Origin: Chamaea fasciata
Lineage: Eukaryota; Chordata; Aves; Passeriformes; Sylviidae
Assembly (NCBI GenBank): GCA_029207755.1
Contig: JARCOQ010000016.1
Span: 749,001-813,000, forward strand
Direction of reading: 5' to 3'
Length of the DNA: 64,000 nt
The notes under the pieces: generated by a model
Databases searched by the model: none
Told to the model about the DNA's origin: nothing
The model's input: only the letters and a program-made list of their open reading frames with translations
Program-made: the position numbers and the translations under genes
Part shown: one piece after another, positions 14,380-27,245 of the stretch
Position numbering within the stretch: position 1 is the first letter of the stretch
Layout of the letters: each line of letters opens with the position of its first letter

Positions 14380-15050
14380 CACTGCTAATGCTGGATCTCA
14401 ATCCATACTTGTTTTATGGCAATGCTGTTACCCGGGCTGGTTATTCAGAATGCTCAGACTGGGCCAGGTGAGATCATTAACAGGTTTCAGTAAGTTAACA
14501 TGAAACCAATATCAGTGTTCAATATGGTCTGAGAAATGGAGGAAATAAAATAAAAGAACAGTAACTAGTTTCCGTTGCGGAGCAGCCTTGGGAATCAACC
14601 TAGAATTTGGCTGAGGGGACTGTCTTTTTATTGTTGTTTGGCCATTTGTTGGGTCTTGGTGGGGCTTTTTAGGAGGATGGTTTCATGGAAACATGCAAAC
14701 CATGAGGATGTGCTCTGATTCAGCAGTTGTCCAACCAGGCATCCCCACTACAGAAGTTTCAGACAAGTCTTTCCTGCTTTCCAACCTGGTGAAAGAAGTT
14801 TGTCTTTTTAGCATTATGTCCTGTTTGGACAGCCCCCACTTTTCTGCAGAAGCAGAAATATGGAAGCTCATAATACTCCCCATGGGAAATGTCTCCAGAA
14901 GTGCCATAGTTGCTACCAAAACATTTTTTTTTTTTAAATCTGACTTAATCAGGAAATTTAAATATAAATAATTTCATATTCTTCAGTATAAAGAGGCTGT
15001 GAAGGAACTAAATGTAGTTTAAAATAAATGCAGTTGCTCCAAAAACTTAC

Positions 15051-15090
15051 CCAGATATTGTATTGTCTGTGCAAATGCACAGTCCAGGTC
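15051..15090 (-). other. Exon-like segment, minus strand, unassigned
   Basis: On the minus strand an acceptor (TTATTCTGTCACAG) is followed by 40 open bases and a consensus donor GTAAGT. One frame reads DLDCAFAQTIQYLG. No partner exon was found and the peptide is not recognised, so it may be a decoy. Confidence 0.15.
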
Positions 15091-16140
15091 CTGTGACAGA
15101 ATAAATAGAATAAATTACTTCTGTCACACCCACCATGCTTTCTTCTCCTCTTAAAAAAGATTTCTAAATTTCCCCAACTGCTTCCATATGTTATATTTAC
15201 TTTTAAACACTCAAATTAAAAATTTGGTTTTAACACAACACATAAATCTAGGAGCTGAAAGGAATGGGTGTGTTTGCTTTCATCAGCCTAGTAAATTACT
15301 TTTTCATTTCTGTATTTCTTTACTTAACTTGCAAATTTTATCATTCAAGGAGAATGTTATCATTTGATTAGTGGAATCAAGTCAACACATTTAATATACC
15401 GTAACTTCTTCCATATGACATGTGGTTTAATGAATGACTTAGTGGTGACTCCTTTCTCTGCCATATTCCTTTGACTCTTTGTTGCTGTTGTTGAGCAAGA
15501 AAAAAGAAGGCAGCAGTGGTTTGGAGACCAAAGCCTTCAGGGAATAGTGAGTGGAAGATGTGCAAGGGTATCCAAGTAGGAACTGAGAATGGAGGCCAGA
15601 GAAAAAGCTCCAAAAGCAACTGAACTTGTCACTGAGAACATAATAAACCCTTAAATAAATCACTGTGGGCTTGGTACTTAAATGGGACTCTGAACTGCAA
15701 TTTTAAAGAACTTACTGCTTTAGACATAGATGTATCAATCTTTGTGATTGCATTGACAAAATAACTGAGACATTCATAAGCTGCACGTTGCAAAGGAAAA
15801 GTCAACCCGTTGCCAATGAAAACAAATCGCAGTGCAGTGAGATAAAACCACTAAAGTCAGCACTCCCTCTCATGAAGATTAATTAGTTGCCATCAAAAAC
15901 ATCAGAGAACAATGTGCATGGGCTCACTTAGGTCTTCAGGGCATGTGGGAGCATTAGTGGCATACATTAAGTGTAATCATTTTCATTGAGCAAGCAAGAA
16001 TGTTCTTTTCCTTGTCATAACCGTGATCCACCCCTTTCTTTACACGCTCTCCCCCCATGGACTCTTCAGCTGTTTCTTCCATCGGTTCTGTTCCACCTCC
16101 ACTGAGGAAATGATGAGTCTTGCTGCTGTCTGTCTCCTAG

Positions 16141-16292
16141 CATGCAGCTGGAGCAGACAGTTCTCATATTGCAATATGAGAACCGGGAGCTAAAGCGCTT
16201 CTCAAATATAACTTTAAAATCCACCCACCAGTGTGCATCCAGTGCCTTTGGACTATCCAAGGTGGAAAGCGCCATGTATCGACAAGAATCTG
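16141..16292 (+). other. Exon-like segment A, unassigned
   Basis: A strong polypyrimidine acceptor (TTGCTGCTGTCTGTCTCCTAG) precedes about 150 bases open in one frame, starting MQLEQTVLILQYENRELK, which has a coiled-coil look. The best donor positions are 16293 (GTTAGA, phase 1) or 16276 (GTATCG, phase 2); both are weak. Only the phase-2 choice would join segment B in its better frame. The protein is not recognised. A perfect 24-nt palindrome lies inside (16160-16183). Confidence 0.2.
16160..16183. repeat. Perfect 24-nt palindrome
   Basis: The arms GTTCTCATATTG and its exact reverse complement abut with no spacer. It could extrude a cruciform or be a symmetric protein-binding site; neither is shown. 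Confidence 0.85.
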
Positions 16293-16383
16293 GTTAGATT
16301 TTTAGTATGGAACTAAAGATTTTTTTTAATGGTTAGAAGATCAGTAGATCAAATTATTGATTAGTCCTTCTGTCTCTTGACAG

Positions 16384-16434
16384 GTTCATTCAGTATAAAA
16401 CTGCTGTACTGGACCTGTTCACGCAGGTTCTTAG
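16384..16434 (+). other. Exon-like segment B, unassigned
   Basis: The acceptor CCTTCTGTCTCTTGACAG and donor GTAAGG are both strong, around 51 bases. With one leading base the frame reads FIQYKTAVLDLFTQVL and ends in phase 2. This phase matches segment C at 18852-18897. The family is unknown. Confidence 0.25.
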
Positions 16435-18558
16435 GTAAGGAAATAGAAAAGATAAATACTTTAAAAATTCAGATTTATGTTCTCCTTCCTTAATAAACTG
16501 ATAGCTTTAGATTTACTCTTCTGCCAAGTGATATGACTTGTACCAAGGATTTATGGTTTTTCTGCACTCTACATCTGTGTGGATACAGAAACAAGTTTTC
16601 ATCATCAAATGGAAGCGCTATGAAAACTTAGGGAAAGTTTGTCTCCCACGAACTTATGATTCCAAGCAACACTTGGATTCTGGTTGGTATTGTCTCTGTT
16701 GGCTCCCCTCGAATACAAATGACAATCTGCCACAGGGCTGGTCTACATGCTGCAGTGCACAAAGCTCCAGTGGTAGCTGCATTCTGCTGGAATTAGGGAA
16801 CTGCCAGCCATCGTGGGGAGTGCTAACACAAGGAGGGAAGTGACCTTTTCCAGGTACAGACGTAACCTGTGAGTAAGGAAAAAGCAACTGGTTGTGTAGC
16901 TTTCAGTGACATATCAAAATTTCTTTCTATCACTTTCAAAAAGAAGCTTTATTGTAGGTGCTAATTTTAAAAAGCAGACCTATCTCCATATTCTAAAAAA
17001 AGTTGATAGTGCTACTTTAGGTGACTGGAATAGGCTGTCTTAACTTCAGTTCATTTAATTTAAGATGGACCTTGAAGAATAGAATAGAATAATACACTTC
17101 TATATTTTTTAGTGTTAGCAGGGAATAATAAATATTGTGGTTGTGTATGCTGTATTGTTGAATTCTAAATGGCTTCACTTCCTTTTTTAATTTTAATTTG
17201 TTCATGTTGTTCTTGACTTAGCTACTGTTATCTTTGTTCAGTAAAACAGTCCCTTATTATGAAAACATTAGTAATGGCTTTTAGATGAATGGGGGGAAAA
17301 AACAGATGTACAAACTATTACCAAAGAGCTGTAAATATTTCATGAAAGGAAGACAAGGTTCAAGTGGAGTAGTTAATGAACCAAGCCACGATAGCATTAA
17401 AAATACAGAGCTGTGAGTGTTCCAGTGTGACAGCACCCAAAACATTTGGCTTGTGGCAGTGCCAGCAGTGGATGTTGAACAGCAGAGTGGGGTGAAACCA
17501 ATGGCAAAAGTCACTTGACAGCAGTGATCTTCGACTTGCTGGATGGGGGGACTTTTTGATCCAGAGAAAAATAAAAATCTGTCACTGAATGAAGAACACT
17601 CATTTTTATGGGATTAGAGATACGGATGGAAAGTACTTCTGGCCCAGCCTCTAATGTGGAATTGGACTGTTGCAGTCATTAGATCAGATCGGCCACTGCA
17701 GAGTCCTGAAAATTCCAGAGATGGAGATGTTTTCCCTTTCCCTCCAGAGGAGAAGAGATGGCCCTGCTGGAGCAGGGGTTTTGCACCAGATAAACCAGAT
17801 CTCCCTGCCAGCCTCGGCCATTCTGTGCTAGGGGAAAGCGGGACACACCTTATTTGAAGGCTCCTTCCCTTAAATGCTAGGGAGAGAACACACATTCCAC
17901 AGCTAAGTGTATCATCTGTATAACTAACATTGTACAGTGACCCTCTGAAGATAAAATGACATATTAAAGTGTGTTCAGTTTAAAGAGCAGCTATAGAGAT
18001 GCGACTTCAAGTGCTGTACGAGCCTGGGAGAATATCATCCCTCTTGAAGGTTGCTTAATCTAAAAGAATGTACAAAAACACTCTACACAGTCAGAAAATC
18101 ACCCAGGCAGAGAAAATGTTAATGTCATTCAAGATGGGACCAAATCTGAGGGGAAGAAGTGAATACTGTATGAAGTGAAGAGAATGGTATCTTCAGCTCT
18201 GAGCCACCTCAGCCACCTCAAACTTGAGTTCCTGTTTTTACAATAATGGCAAGTTATTTCTAGAAGTCAAAATGTGTAATGTAGCTGTACCAATTCCCAT
18301 CTTCTCCCTTATCTACTCTAGGGACATGACTCAGAGAAGTCTTGAGACAGCTGGGAGAATTGAACTGTTTCAAATATGTTCTGTGTCTTACTTCTTGTTT
18401 TGGTTTTGATAACTTCTAATTTCCTACTTTGTAATCAAGAATGTAACCCTCTGCCTTGCTAGACTAAACTCAATTGCCTTTTTGGATTTGTCTAGCACTA
18501 ATGATAGCTTCATGCAATAGTGCCAAGTATAAAGCATCTTTTCTTTTCCCCAAAATAG

Positions 18559-18612
18559 CTCTATTTGTTATCATATCGTGGAGAATTTGAAATCCAGAAA
18601 TCGCTCAGGAAG
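18559..18612 (+). other. Exon-like segment, unassigned
   Basis: The acceptor TTTTCTTTTCCCCAAAATAG and donor GTAATT flank 54 bases open in phase 0-0, reading LYLLSYRGEFEIQKSLRK. Its phase does not fit between segments B and C, so it would be an alternative exon or a decoy. Confidence 0.18.
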
Positions 18613-18851
18613 GTAATTCAGGGTGGCTTTCTCACCAAGCTGCAGAGGTTGATTTGATAGCTAATAAAAACCCAGGTTTGAATCCGAGGGAGAAATACCA
18701 ACCAGTAATCATTCTCTGATAAGGACCAAGCAGAATACAATTCCTCTGACTGCCACTTCATGAATCTTGGACAGCCCAATGTATCCCACACTGTAAACCC
18801 CAGGCAAGGATGTGCAGAAGGGGAGTAGTTGTTTCTCTTTCTTCTTTCCAG

Positions 18852-18897
18852 AGACTTTCCAATTCCTTTGCCTGATCTTTTACAACAATGTAGACAG
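18852..18897 (+). other. Exon-like segment C, unassigned
   Basis: A strong acceptor (CTCTTTCTTCTTTCCAG) and a donor (CAG|GTGAAT) bound 46 bases. With one leading base the frame reads DFPIPLPDLLQQCRQ and ends in phase 0. It accepts phase 2 from segment B and donates phase 0 to segment D at 20433. Confidence 0.25.
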
Positions 18898-20432
18898 GTG
18901 AATTTCGCACATTTAACACTAAACTAAGCAGAATACTCAGGTAAAGCCTTGTTAGGAGGTCCAGAGGAGCAAGAGGTACTGAATGATCCTATCACTGAGC
19001 GAAGCAGCCCAGGAAATAATCCTGCTCTCCCATCAGAACTGTATGTGTGTGAACAAGTGTTGATACCCCTGTATGATGTTCTTCCACGTAACATGTTCTT
19101 CCATCTGCAAGGAATACCTCAAGGCAAGATTAAACAGGAACAGTCTGGGGAGTGACAAAGAGGATGCTTAAAGAAAGCTGTTTTCATCCCCCTTCCTCTC
19201 CTTCCCCCTTATTAAGTTTTTTGCTTACCCTTTGATTTCAGGCCATGTTTCAGTGGACAGAGCCTGTTGTGGGAAATAAGCAAACATGCTTAGAGTTTGT
19301 CTGCGGTTGTGTGTTCAGTGGTGCTTATCAGATCAGTCTAGGCACCCAGGGGTTTTATCACTCATTAGAATGAGTGCACATGTCCAAAAATAAACATGGG
19401 CATTAACCAGGAATGCAAATTTCTGCTACAGATGGGAGCTGGGGGAGGGATATCCCTGTGGAGGGAACCAGCTAGATAAGGCTACACTGAGTTTTAAAGA
19501 ATGGAGGAAGAACACAAGAGTCTGAGATATGTTTCAATGCAATGAATCTTAATTTTTCTTTTTCTGGGACCTAACCCTTCTAATAAGAGAGGACTGACTA
19601 AAATGCATCAACAGATCCAGGAATCTATTCTTGGCTTTCTGGAAAAGACTGTCAGTTGTTAATTTCTGTTGTTCCTTTAACCTGATGTTAAAGGTGACAG
19701 AATTCTTGGTATCAAAGGAAAGCCCACGGGCTACAGATTGAAATCCTGGCAGACAACCTGTCAAAAAGGTTATGTGAAAAAAAAAAAAAAAAGGTAATTT
19801 TTTTTCTGTGTTGCACTTTTATGGGGATATTTACAACTGGAAAAGAACTCATACTTGTGATATCCTGCAGTATCATTAAATGTATTGTAATATTGTTGAC
19901 TGTAACATCTTGTATGCATTAGTGCTGCTAATGTTCTTTCCTTTTAGGAAAAAATTTAACCCATTGGATGGAAAGAGAACCCCTGGCTCAGGTCAGCCTT
20001 GCAGCTACAGGTACAGTAGAGAAGTAGTCAGGTCAGAGGGTATTAAGGAGTTAACAATATAGGCCCCTGGACTGCAGAACTGCTTTTCAAAACCATAAAA
20101 CAAAGCCTATATCAGTAAAGAAAATGGCAAAACTACACACAGCACAAGAGGATGACGTTGCCCACAAGTTCTTGGACCATTGCAATAGTTGTGAAATTTG
20201 CTAAATAAAAATTTGGAATCTTCTCAATTTCCTGTGCTAGAAAAGACATCTGTATGTCTGTCTCAAATCTCACCCTTAACTTCCAGATTTGTAACTACAG
20301 AGCAACTTCAGGATTTTGGTGTGACTTCCGTGGCTTTTCTTTTAAGAATTACACAGGTAATCTCTTGATTCGCAAATGACCTGCTGTATGTCAGGGGTCT
20401 GGATATATTTTGACTGCCTTTTCTCTTTTCAG

Positions 20433-20567
20433 CTGAGGAGAAAGAATTCGGTCCATAATATTTCTCTCACAGCGCCTCAGTTTGTGTCCTGCAAAGTGCC
20501 TGTATTTCCTGCCAAGCCATACAACTATAACATCACGGCAATCAGTAACAATACTTCTGTTGTTTGA
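20433..20567 (+). other. Exon-like terminal segment D, unassigned
   Basis: The acceptor GCCTTTTCTCTTTTCAG is followed by 45 codons in phase 0 that end at TGA (20565-20567). The peptide begins LRRKNSVHNISLTAPQF and ends NNTSVV, a C-terminus that would fit a class I PDZ-ligand pattern (S-x-V). Codon use, including ACG and GCG, looks coding. The nearest possible poly(A) motif (ATTAAA) is about 430 bases downstream. I do not recognise the family. Confidence 0.25.
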
Positions 20568-21779
20568 AGCATGGGACTGTTAGGAATTCTGGTGGTGCTG
20601 CTTCTTTAATTATTTAACTTTTTCCAAAGTCAAGAAACAATTGATGTCTAAAGTATGCTAAAAAGGCAGCTGAAATGTGACCTTAGTCTCTGGTTTGAAC
20701 GTTGTCTTAGTCTGTGATTCTCCTTTGAGTTTACAAAGACAGTAGTGCCTCTCTGCAAATAATAACAAATGTATTTTAAATTTGCTCTTCACTGGATCAC
20801 TGAGTGACTTTTTTTTTTTTTCCCCTCCAAGTATTGCCTTTGTGATTTGTTAAGTGCTTTTGTTTCGGGTGAGACTCTTTATGATCAGAAAAGTACAGGA
20901 TATTGTGGGCAGCTGGAGCCAGGCCCTGCTTCTCTGGGTGCCTCTTTAGATGTCTTTGGAGGTCCTGGCTCAGTGTTTTTGTGTTTGCTCTTTTCTATTA
21001 AAACCAGTTGTTCCTGTACTTTCTCTACCAAATCCTGCTGTGCAGGGAGCAGCAGTCAGTAATTTAGTGGACTCAGAGGAAGAAGTTAAGATTGTAGAAA
21101 TATTAGATTATAGGATTTGTCAATCTAGGAAGTAGCCCAGTCATCACAGCCTGTCAGTACAGACTACCCAAGGGGTTTTATTTGATTATCTAATGTGTGC
21201 ATGCATAATTGTACCACTGACAGTGCTAATTTTAATGTACGGTTCTTCCAGTGGAAAAAGAAAAGATCTAGGAGGTTGTTTTGCTTGACAGACTATGGTT
21301 AGGTGATGTGCCATTGGGATTTGCATAGGAATATATGGGTAATTTGCCAGTGGAGGCTGCTGTGCCTGAAACCATGCGGTGGTACGTGCTGACTCACTGT
21401 CTCACCGGGCTGTTAGCAAGTGTGCAAGAATTGCAAGGATGTGCCACGTTTCCCACCTCGTTACTGCGCATCTAGCAAGGGTCAGCTTGTAAGCAGTTCT
21501 ATCGAAGGGAATATAGGTAGGAGTAAGTTTCTACTTGTAGGTAGACAGGAAGGAGAAAACCCTTGCTTAAGAAAGGAGAACTTCAGGAATGTTGAGATCT
21601 GTGGGGCATCAGATCTGGAAGACACAAGTAGACCCCAAACAGTACAAGGGGTCGGATTCACTGTGTGGTTTGTAGGTAAAAATCAGATTTTAAGCCCAAT
21701 CTAGGGACTGTAATGATGCTTTGAAAAATCGGACACCTCGTTTCACCCTTGGCAAAAGCAATCAGCAACTGAACGTAAA

Positions 21780-22090
21780 GCATGTCCGGACTCAGGCTCC
21801 CTGCTGTGCTCCCGGGTGGTGACATCCAAGGCACAGAGACTCCCTGCCCCTCCGCAGACTGCCGGCGGCCGTCTGGGACGGGTGGCAGTGCCCCGGCAAG
21901 CGCAGACGGCGCTCTGCGAGCCCGGGGCGGCGGTGGTCCGGCCGGGCTGCAGCTCCCTGCGGCCGGGCTGCCGGGCAGGCTCAGGGCAGAGCCTGGGGAG
22001 GGCTGGAACCGTGCCGGATTCCCAGTGCCGCTCCCTCAGCCCTGAGTCCCGGCTGACCCCGGGCTGCCCGCTCTGCCCCGAGCTGAGAAT
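21780..22090. promoter_or_regulatory. CpG island (orphan)
   Basis: A sharp 300-base GC-rich, CpG-rich block stands in AT-rich surroundings, with clusters such as GCCGGCGGCCGTCTGGGACG and GGGGCGGCGGTGGTCCGGCC. No coding exon or clear splice donor could be tied to it. It may be a promoter or enhancer of a noncoding transcript, or an alternative promoter. Confidence 0.5.
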
Positions 22091-22315
22091 CACTTCGGGG
22101 CGATCAGCGCTGCCTGCATTTTCTTCTCCTTTCTGTGAGCTTTTCGTGCCCTCTGTGTCTGGGGCTTCCTGTTCATTTGCAGTTCTAGTTTCCTTGGTGC
22201 GAGTAAAATAGTTTGTCTTCTTTCTGCTTTGCTTTTCATGAGGCATCTTATTTTGTAACAAAAATAGTATCTATTTTCATTGGATACTTGGGAAACAGTT
22301 AACAGGAGGAGCACT

Positions 22316-22360
22316 CTTAGAATCGTACAATCATCAAGGTTGGAAGAGACCTTTTTCAGA
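22316..22360 (-). mobile_element. CR1 tail fragment, minus orientation
   Basis: The segment AGAATCGTACAATCATCAAG, then GTTGGAAGAGACC, is the reverse complement of the CR1 3' terminal motif. Only the last 40-50 bases are present. Confidence 0.6.
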
Positions 22361-22439
22361 AATGAGTGAAAAACTTCAGCAGGGTTTGGGGGTTTTTTGG
22401 TGTAGAACAAGGTCCTGGTTAGAGGAAGTTGTGAAATAG

Positions 22440-25400
22440 ATAACATTTTGGTTAACTAATCTCGGTTGTGAGTCTTTTCCAAAAACAAGCAGTTGTAATA
22501 GTGGACAAAAAGGTATACATGGGGTAATAGTCATGAACTCGATTCTAACCTCAAGATCCTGTACGGGTAAGAATTATGAGACGCTCTTCTTGCAACCTTT
22601 GCCATTAATACTTTCGGCTTTGTGGGGCAATATCAGCAGATCTCAATCAGGCTTAGGACCGACAAAAACATTCAAAATAAATAGAATGTAGTCAGTGTAA
22701 ACCAGGAAGGAGAAGGACAGGCTTCAGTTCTTCATGAAATGCTGACTGTTAACTGCTACAAGGTATAAGGCTCCATGGTCTCTAATAAAACTGCACGGGT
22801 AGTCATCAGTCAGATGTGAAATGGATGGTTTGGCTTGTATTTCGTCAGAGGAATGCAAACTAAAAAAGAACAATAAAAGGTGTTAAATAGCAAAATCTAG
22901 GTTCAATTTTTACTTTTGCTGAAAGGCTTTAGCAGAAGACTGGAAAGGTTTTGCCTCAAGAGGCTGTGATCCAGTCTCTGGACTAATAGTACTAGAGCTT
23001 GCTTGCTGTTTCCTGAACTAACCATATGAAATACCTTTTGTTTAGAAGACTCTCATACACTTTATAGATGAACCTTGGCCAGTGGTTCTTTTGAACAGTA
23101 TATTTTGAGTGATAATTATAGCATGGAGTCAGATCACCTTTTCTTTGGCTCAAAATTCGGGAAGGGTGCTATAGAAATCCAGTGGGATAATATGATTTTA
23201 CTGCTGTATATGTAGTGGGCTGACTTCTGTCCCCCTAGTCTTGGACAGAATTAAGTGGCACAAATAACAGAACCTTTAAAATCCTCGATGAAATACACTT
23301 TATACAATATTCCACAAGAGAAGTGGGATGCTATCGTAATTATTAAAAGCAGATAAGTCTAATAAAGAATGAGTGAGGATTGACAGGCATAATATTGCAT
23401 TGTATGTTAGCTCAGTCTAAATCCTATAAATCCTGTTTTTCTTCTACTGAAAGATTTTTTTTTAAATGTGTCTGGGGATGTCTGTTCCCCTAGCCAAGAG
23501 ATGACAGAGAGCTCTTGGAATTTCTCCGTGCAATGTTAGATATCTTTCTGTCACTAAAGTTTTTGTCCAGTTTACTTAACCTGAAAAAGGACCCAAATCC
23601 CACCATGGAAAAGTAATCTGGTGGCAATGCTGTTGTCTATTTGAAGCTAAGCTCTAATCAGGATAGAAAGCAAGGACGGGGAGATAAAATAGGGAGTGAG
23701 TAGAAGGAAATCAAGGAAAGTGAAAGAACATAGCACCCTTCTGTGTCTAACCGTGATTGTTGGAGAGGCAGTGAGACACTTCTGCTGGGTGAGAGGCACT
23801 GAGAAATTCAAATGGCCCCGCTTCACAATGGTAACTCGGGCTCACCTAATTACTGTCGCTAGCAAGAGATGAGTAGTCAGCCGGTCAGGAAGAGGAAAAC
23901 TGATTTCTGTTTGTAATTGCTTTTGTTCCTAACTGATGGGAGCTGTTAACATCTGTATCCCCAGGCTCTGATAGTCCATTAGAGAGCTCGGAGGAATGGC
24001 TAAAATGGAATTGCAGCTGGGAGGAGGATGTGGCAAGACGGCGAGGACTGCCAGGCATCCTGTAATGTCATCAGCACGGCAGCCTCCGCAGATCTGCACT
24101 GCATTCCAAAACAGACCCTTCAAAACAAACTTCAGCCCTCATTACAGATCAGAAATAAAAATGTGGACAAATCACGCCAGACGTTCCGTGGCTCACAGGA
24201 TTTCGAGGAGTGCTTTCTCCTCAGCAGTGTGACCTTTCCACTCAGCGTACGCTGCCTGCTGCACAGCTGAGCCACCCAAATTTCCGAGACATGAGGAGAC
24301 AGCAGGACAGCCTGTGAAATCCAGTTTGACAGTGCTAAAAACACGAAACTACCTGGGGAAAAAAAAAAAAAAAAAGCCCCCTAATGCTTCCTTCCTCCCC
24401 CATCTCTTCTTAGTTCTGGATTGCAAGACAGCCAAGAAAGCATTTCCAAGAGCTCTGCGCAGTCTGAGTCATTTGCAAATCTGTTTTAACTTCTTTAACA
24501 GATTTAGATTAATGTTTCAGACTATGCATCTGCCAAAGAATAGTTCATATAATGTATTTTTTAAAGAAAGGTTGATTTCTTTTCTTATCTTGCATGTACA
24601 TCTCACGTATTTGAGGAAGGAGTGAGAAAGCAATCCTGTGATCACTTCGGAGGAAATGGCATTGGAGCCCTTGTGCTTTTCATTGCAGGAAGCCGCAGGA
24701 AGCCAAATACTAAAAGGACTAAAACCAGAAAATTGGGGTTTTGATATATACACCATAGTAATTGGGCAATTTATACTGGTTTAGGTTTAGTTTTCATTCT
24801 GAGGGGAATTTGATTCCTGAGGATACCTGTAAGCACAGAAGGGAATTAGGTCCTCAGAAGTTTGCTGAACGCTCAGCTTCCAACTTTACAATGGTCAGCT
24901 ATTTGAAAATTAATCATTTCCTAGCAAAGGTCTGCCCTAAATGTTTCCCACTTAAACTGTTACATAAACATTTGCATTTCTTCGATGATGCATGTTCAAA
25001 TTTGCATGCTGCTGGTTTGATTACTTAGAGTAATCATAGCATTTACATAAATACGCATGAAAGGCACCATCATTTCCTCCCCTGTGTCTCACATGCTTTA
25101 GATTTATGTACCAGGGGAGAGATGTCCACAATTCTGGTTAAGGAGGGTACGTCGCCTGCTCTGGCATTACTTACAGTATGAAGGCAGGATTTATGTTCTG
25201 CCCTTCATCTGTATTTATTTGGACAGCTCACTGTTAACGTAGCTGCCGCAAGTTTTACTCTCTCCTGCAAGTTTTACCAACCTGAGTTTCATGCAGCCTT
25301 ACCAGAGAAAGCTTTTTCTTTTTATGCGTGTATTGTGTACTGCCCTCTCATCTTTTCAAAATGGCAATAGTACAAAGAGGATGTGCAATTAGTTCAGAAT

Positions 25401-27180
25401 GTGTATGCTCTCCACTTTCCTTTTAAGTCTGTGAGGACAGATAAAAGACTTTTCTAAACTATCAATGGATTTGTTTGCCAGATGCTTTCCAGATGAGTAC
25501 AGTGAGGGTGGAGAAAGCAGGACTTCTGGCTCAACACAATTCCTTTGGTTCCTTTCATATTTCTTTCAAAACAAGCTTCTGTTTGTTTTTTAAGAAACAG
25601 GAAAAAAAATCTTGGCAAGTAGAGGGAACTTTAGAGGGAAGATTAGTTTGCGTATTATTATATATTAGTTGCGTATTGAAAATTTGGGCATCCTTTGTTC
25701 TAGAGAGGTGGAGGAAATTGCTCAAGGCTTTTTCAGACTCTCTGAAGGATTTTATTTTTTAAATACATGGGTTATAGCTTTGCTAGTGCTGCAGAATGTT
25801 CTGTATGTGACAAGTCTGAAAATAACAGAACTGTCACTTTTATTATTTGTATCGCTTTTTTCTCCTGTCCCCAGCATGTAAGAGGCCACTTGTTCAGTGC
25901 ACTCTGGGAAGCAAAAATGGAAACAAGCTACTACTTTGTTTTCTGTTTACACCCTGACATTTCTAAACAAGAGAAGAATGCAGAACACTTGTAGAAGCGA
26001 TTATTTTCTTCTAATTTCGCAAGAAATAACAAATAGAAGTTTGGTGATTTTGATTTGGCAATGATGTGTTATATGAGAAATATGCAGAGCAATTAGAAAT
26101 ACCAAGAGAGTCAGCCATTTTAAACCTCCCTACCTGATATAAATGCCAGACTGTGCTTCTTCCTGAAGAAAGAATTGTCATATTTTCTGCCTGTGACAAA
26201 CTACTTCAGCATTTGGACTACTGATAACTGTAGCACATAAATCACAAAGATTGAAGGCTCCAGTGGGTGAAGGAGCAATTAAAGAAGCAATCGACTGATC
26301 CTCACTGTCATCAGTGAAAGTGGAGGACAATTAAACAGACCAACCAAGCAAAAAAACCCACCTCATTCCTGCACAGGCTTGTTCACAGGTTTGGTGCTGA
26401 AGGCCTTTAAAATTAGTAGAACAGCACTTTCCATCACAAAAATATCTCTCCATCAGGGTACTCCCGCCTGTTGCACCCAGAATGAACATTCAGCAGCCAG
26501 GAAGGGAGGCTTCAATACGCTTGTGTGAGAGTGATTCTCACTGGTCTTCTGCCCACAAGGGAAGGATGCATGTTCCTTTTTAAAATTTGTACTTTGTCTG
26601 ATTGACCCAGTATATTGTCCAGATATATCCACTTCAGCGTGCCATGGAAGGGCCTTAAATTCAGACAGACTGAACACAGAGCTTTGGTACAGCCTGATTG
26701 CTTTGCTGTGAACAAGTCTGCAAAACCAAATCAAATGCTGGTTCCCCCCTCAACGCAGTTTTCATAAATCTTTCCAAAGGACAGATTAATTCTGCTGTAG
26801 TGGCCTGGGAAAGAACTGTAAAGCACCTCAAGGCAAAGAATCACAGGCCAAGGCCATGGTCTGCTGTTTGCTGTACAGAAGCAGACAAGTGAGGCATCAG
26901 GGGGGACACAACGAAGCACAAATGGGTTTGCAGTGAGCCTGCTTAGCATATCTCTGTACCACAGAGTGAGCTGCAGCTCTGGAATATTTCACTGTCAGCG
27001 CCCAAGACTGAAAAACCAGTATATTTATGCTGTAACTAATGCTGTTCACTGTCATTCTTTCACTCCATTACTGAGACACGTTGAAAAGCAAAGGTCACAG
27101 TTTGCTTCAGCTGCCGCTGCTGAGTTCCTCAGGCAGGAAGGAAATGCCTTCTGCAAGAAAGGATTTGGATGGTAAGTGTT
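22440..27180. other. No recognisable gene
   Basis: About 4.7 kb with no identified exon. It contains a pure A17 run at 24359-24375, an ATTTGCAAAT element at 24471-24480 and a pair of perfect octamers near 24970-25007, described separately. Confidence 0.55.
24970..25007. promoter_or_regulatory. Paired octamer motifs (POU-type)
   Basis: ATTTGCAT occurs perfectly at 24970-24977 and again at 25000-25007, 30 bases apart (about three helical turns). An AT-rich stretch with ATTAATCATT- and TAATCATAG-like homeobox half-sites surrounds them. This looks like an enhancer cluster, but activity is inference. Confidence 0.3.
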
Positions 27181-27184
27181 GCAT

Positions 27185-27245
27185 GACAAGGTTGGAACAG
27201 ATGATCCCTGAGGTGCCCTTCCAGCCTGGTATTCTCTGATTCTCT
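27185..27245 (+). mobile_element. CR1 tail fragment
   Basis: The text AAGGTTGGAACAGATGATCC, then CTGAGGTGCCCTTCCAGCC and TATTCTCTGATTCTCT, matches the CR1 3' end with its degenerate 8-mer terminal repeat. The rest of the element is absent. Confidence 0.65.

Noticed and set aside
16066..16275. Minus-strand frame with AHWWVDF resembling an EMP2 motif
   Set aside because: The similarity is limited to two tryptophans; the surrounding residues do not fit EMP2.
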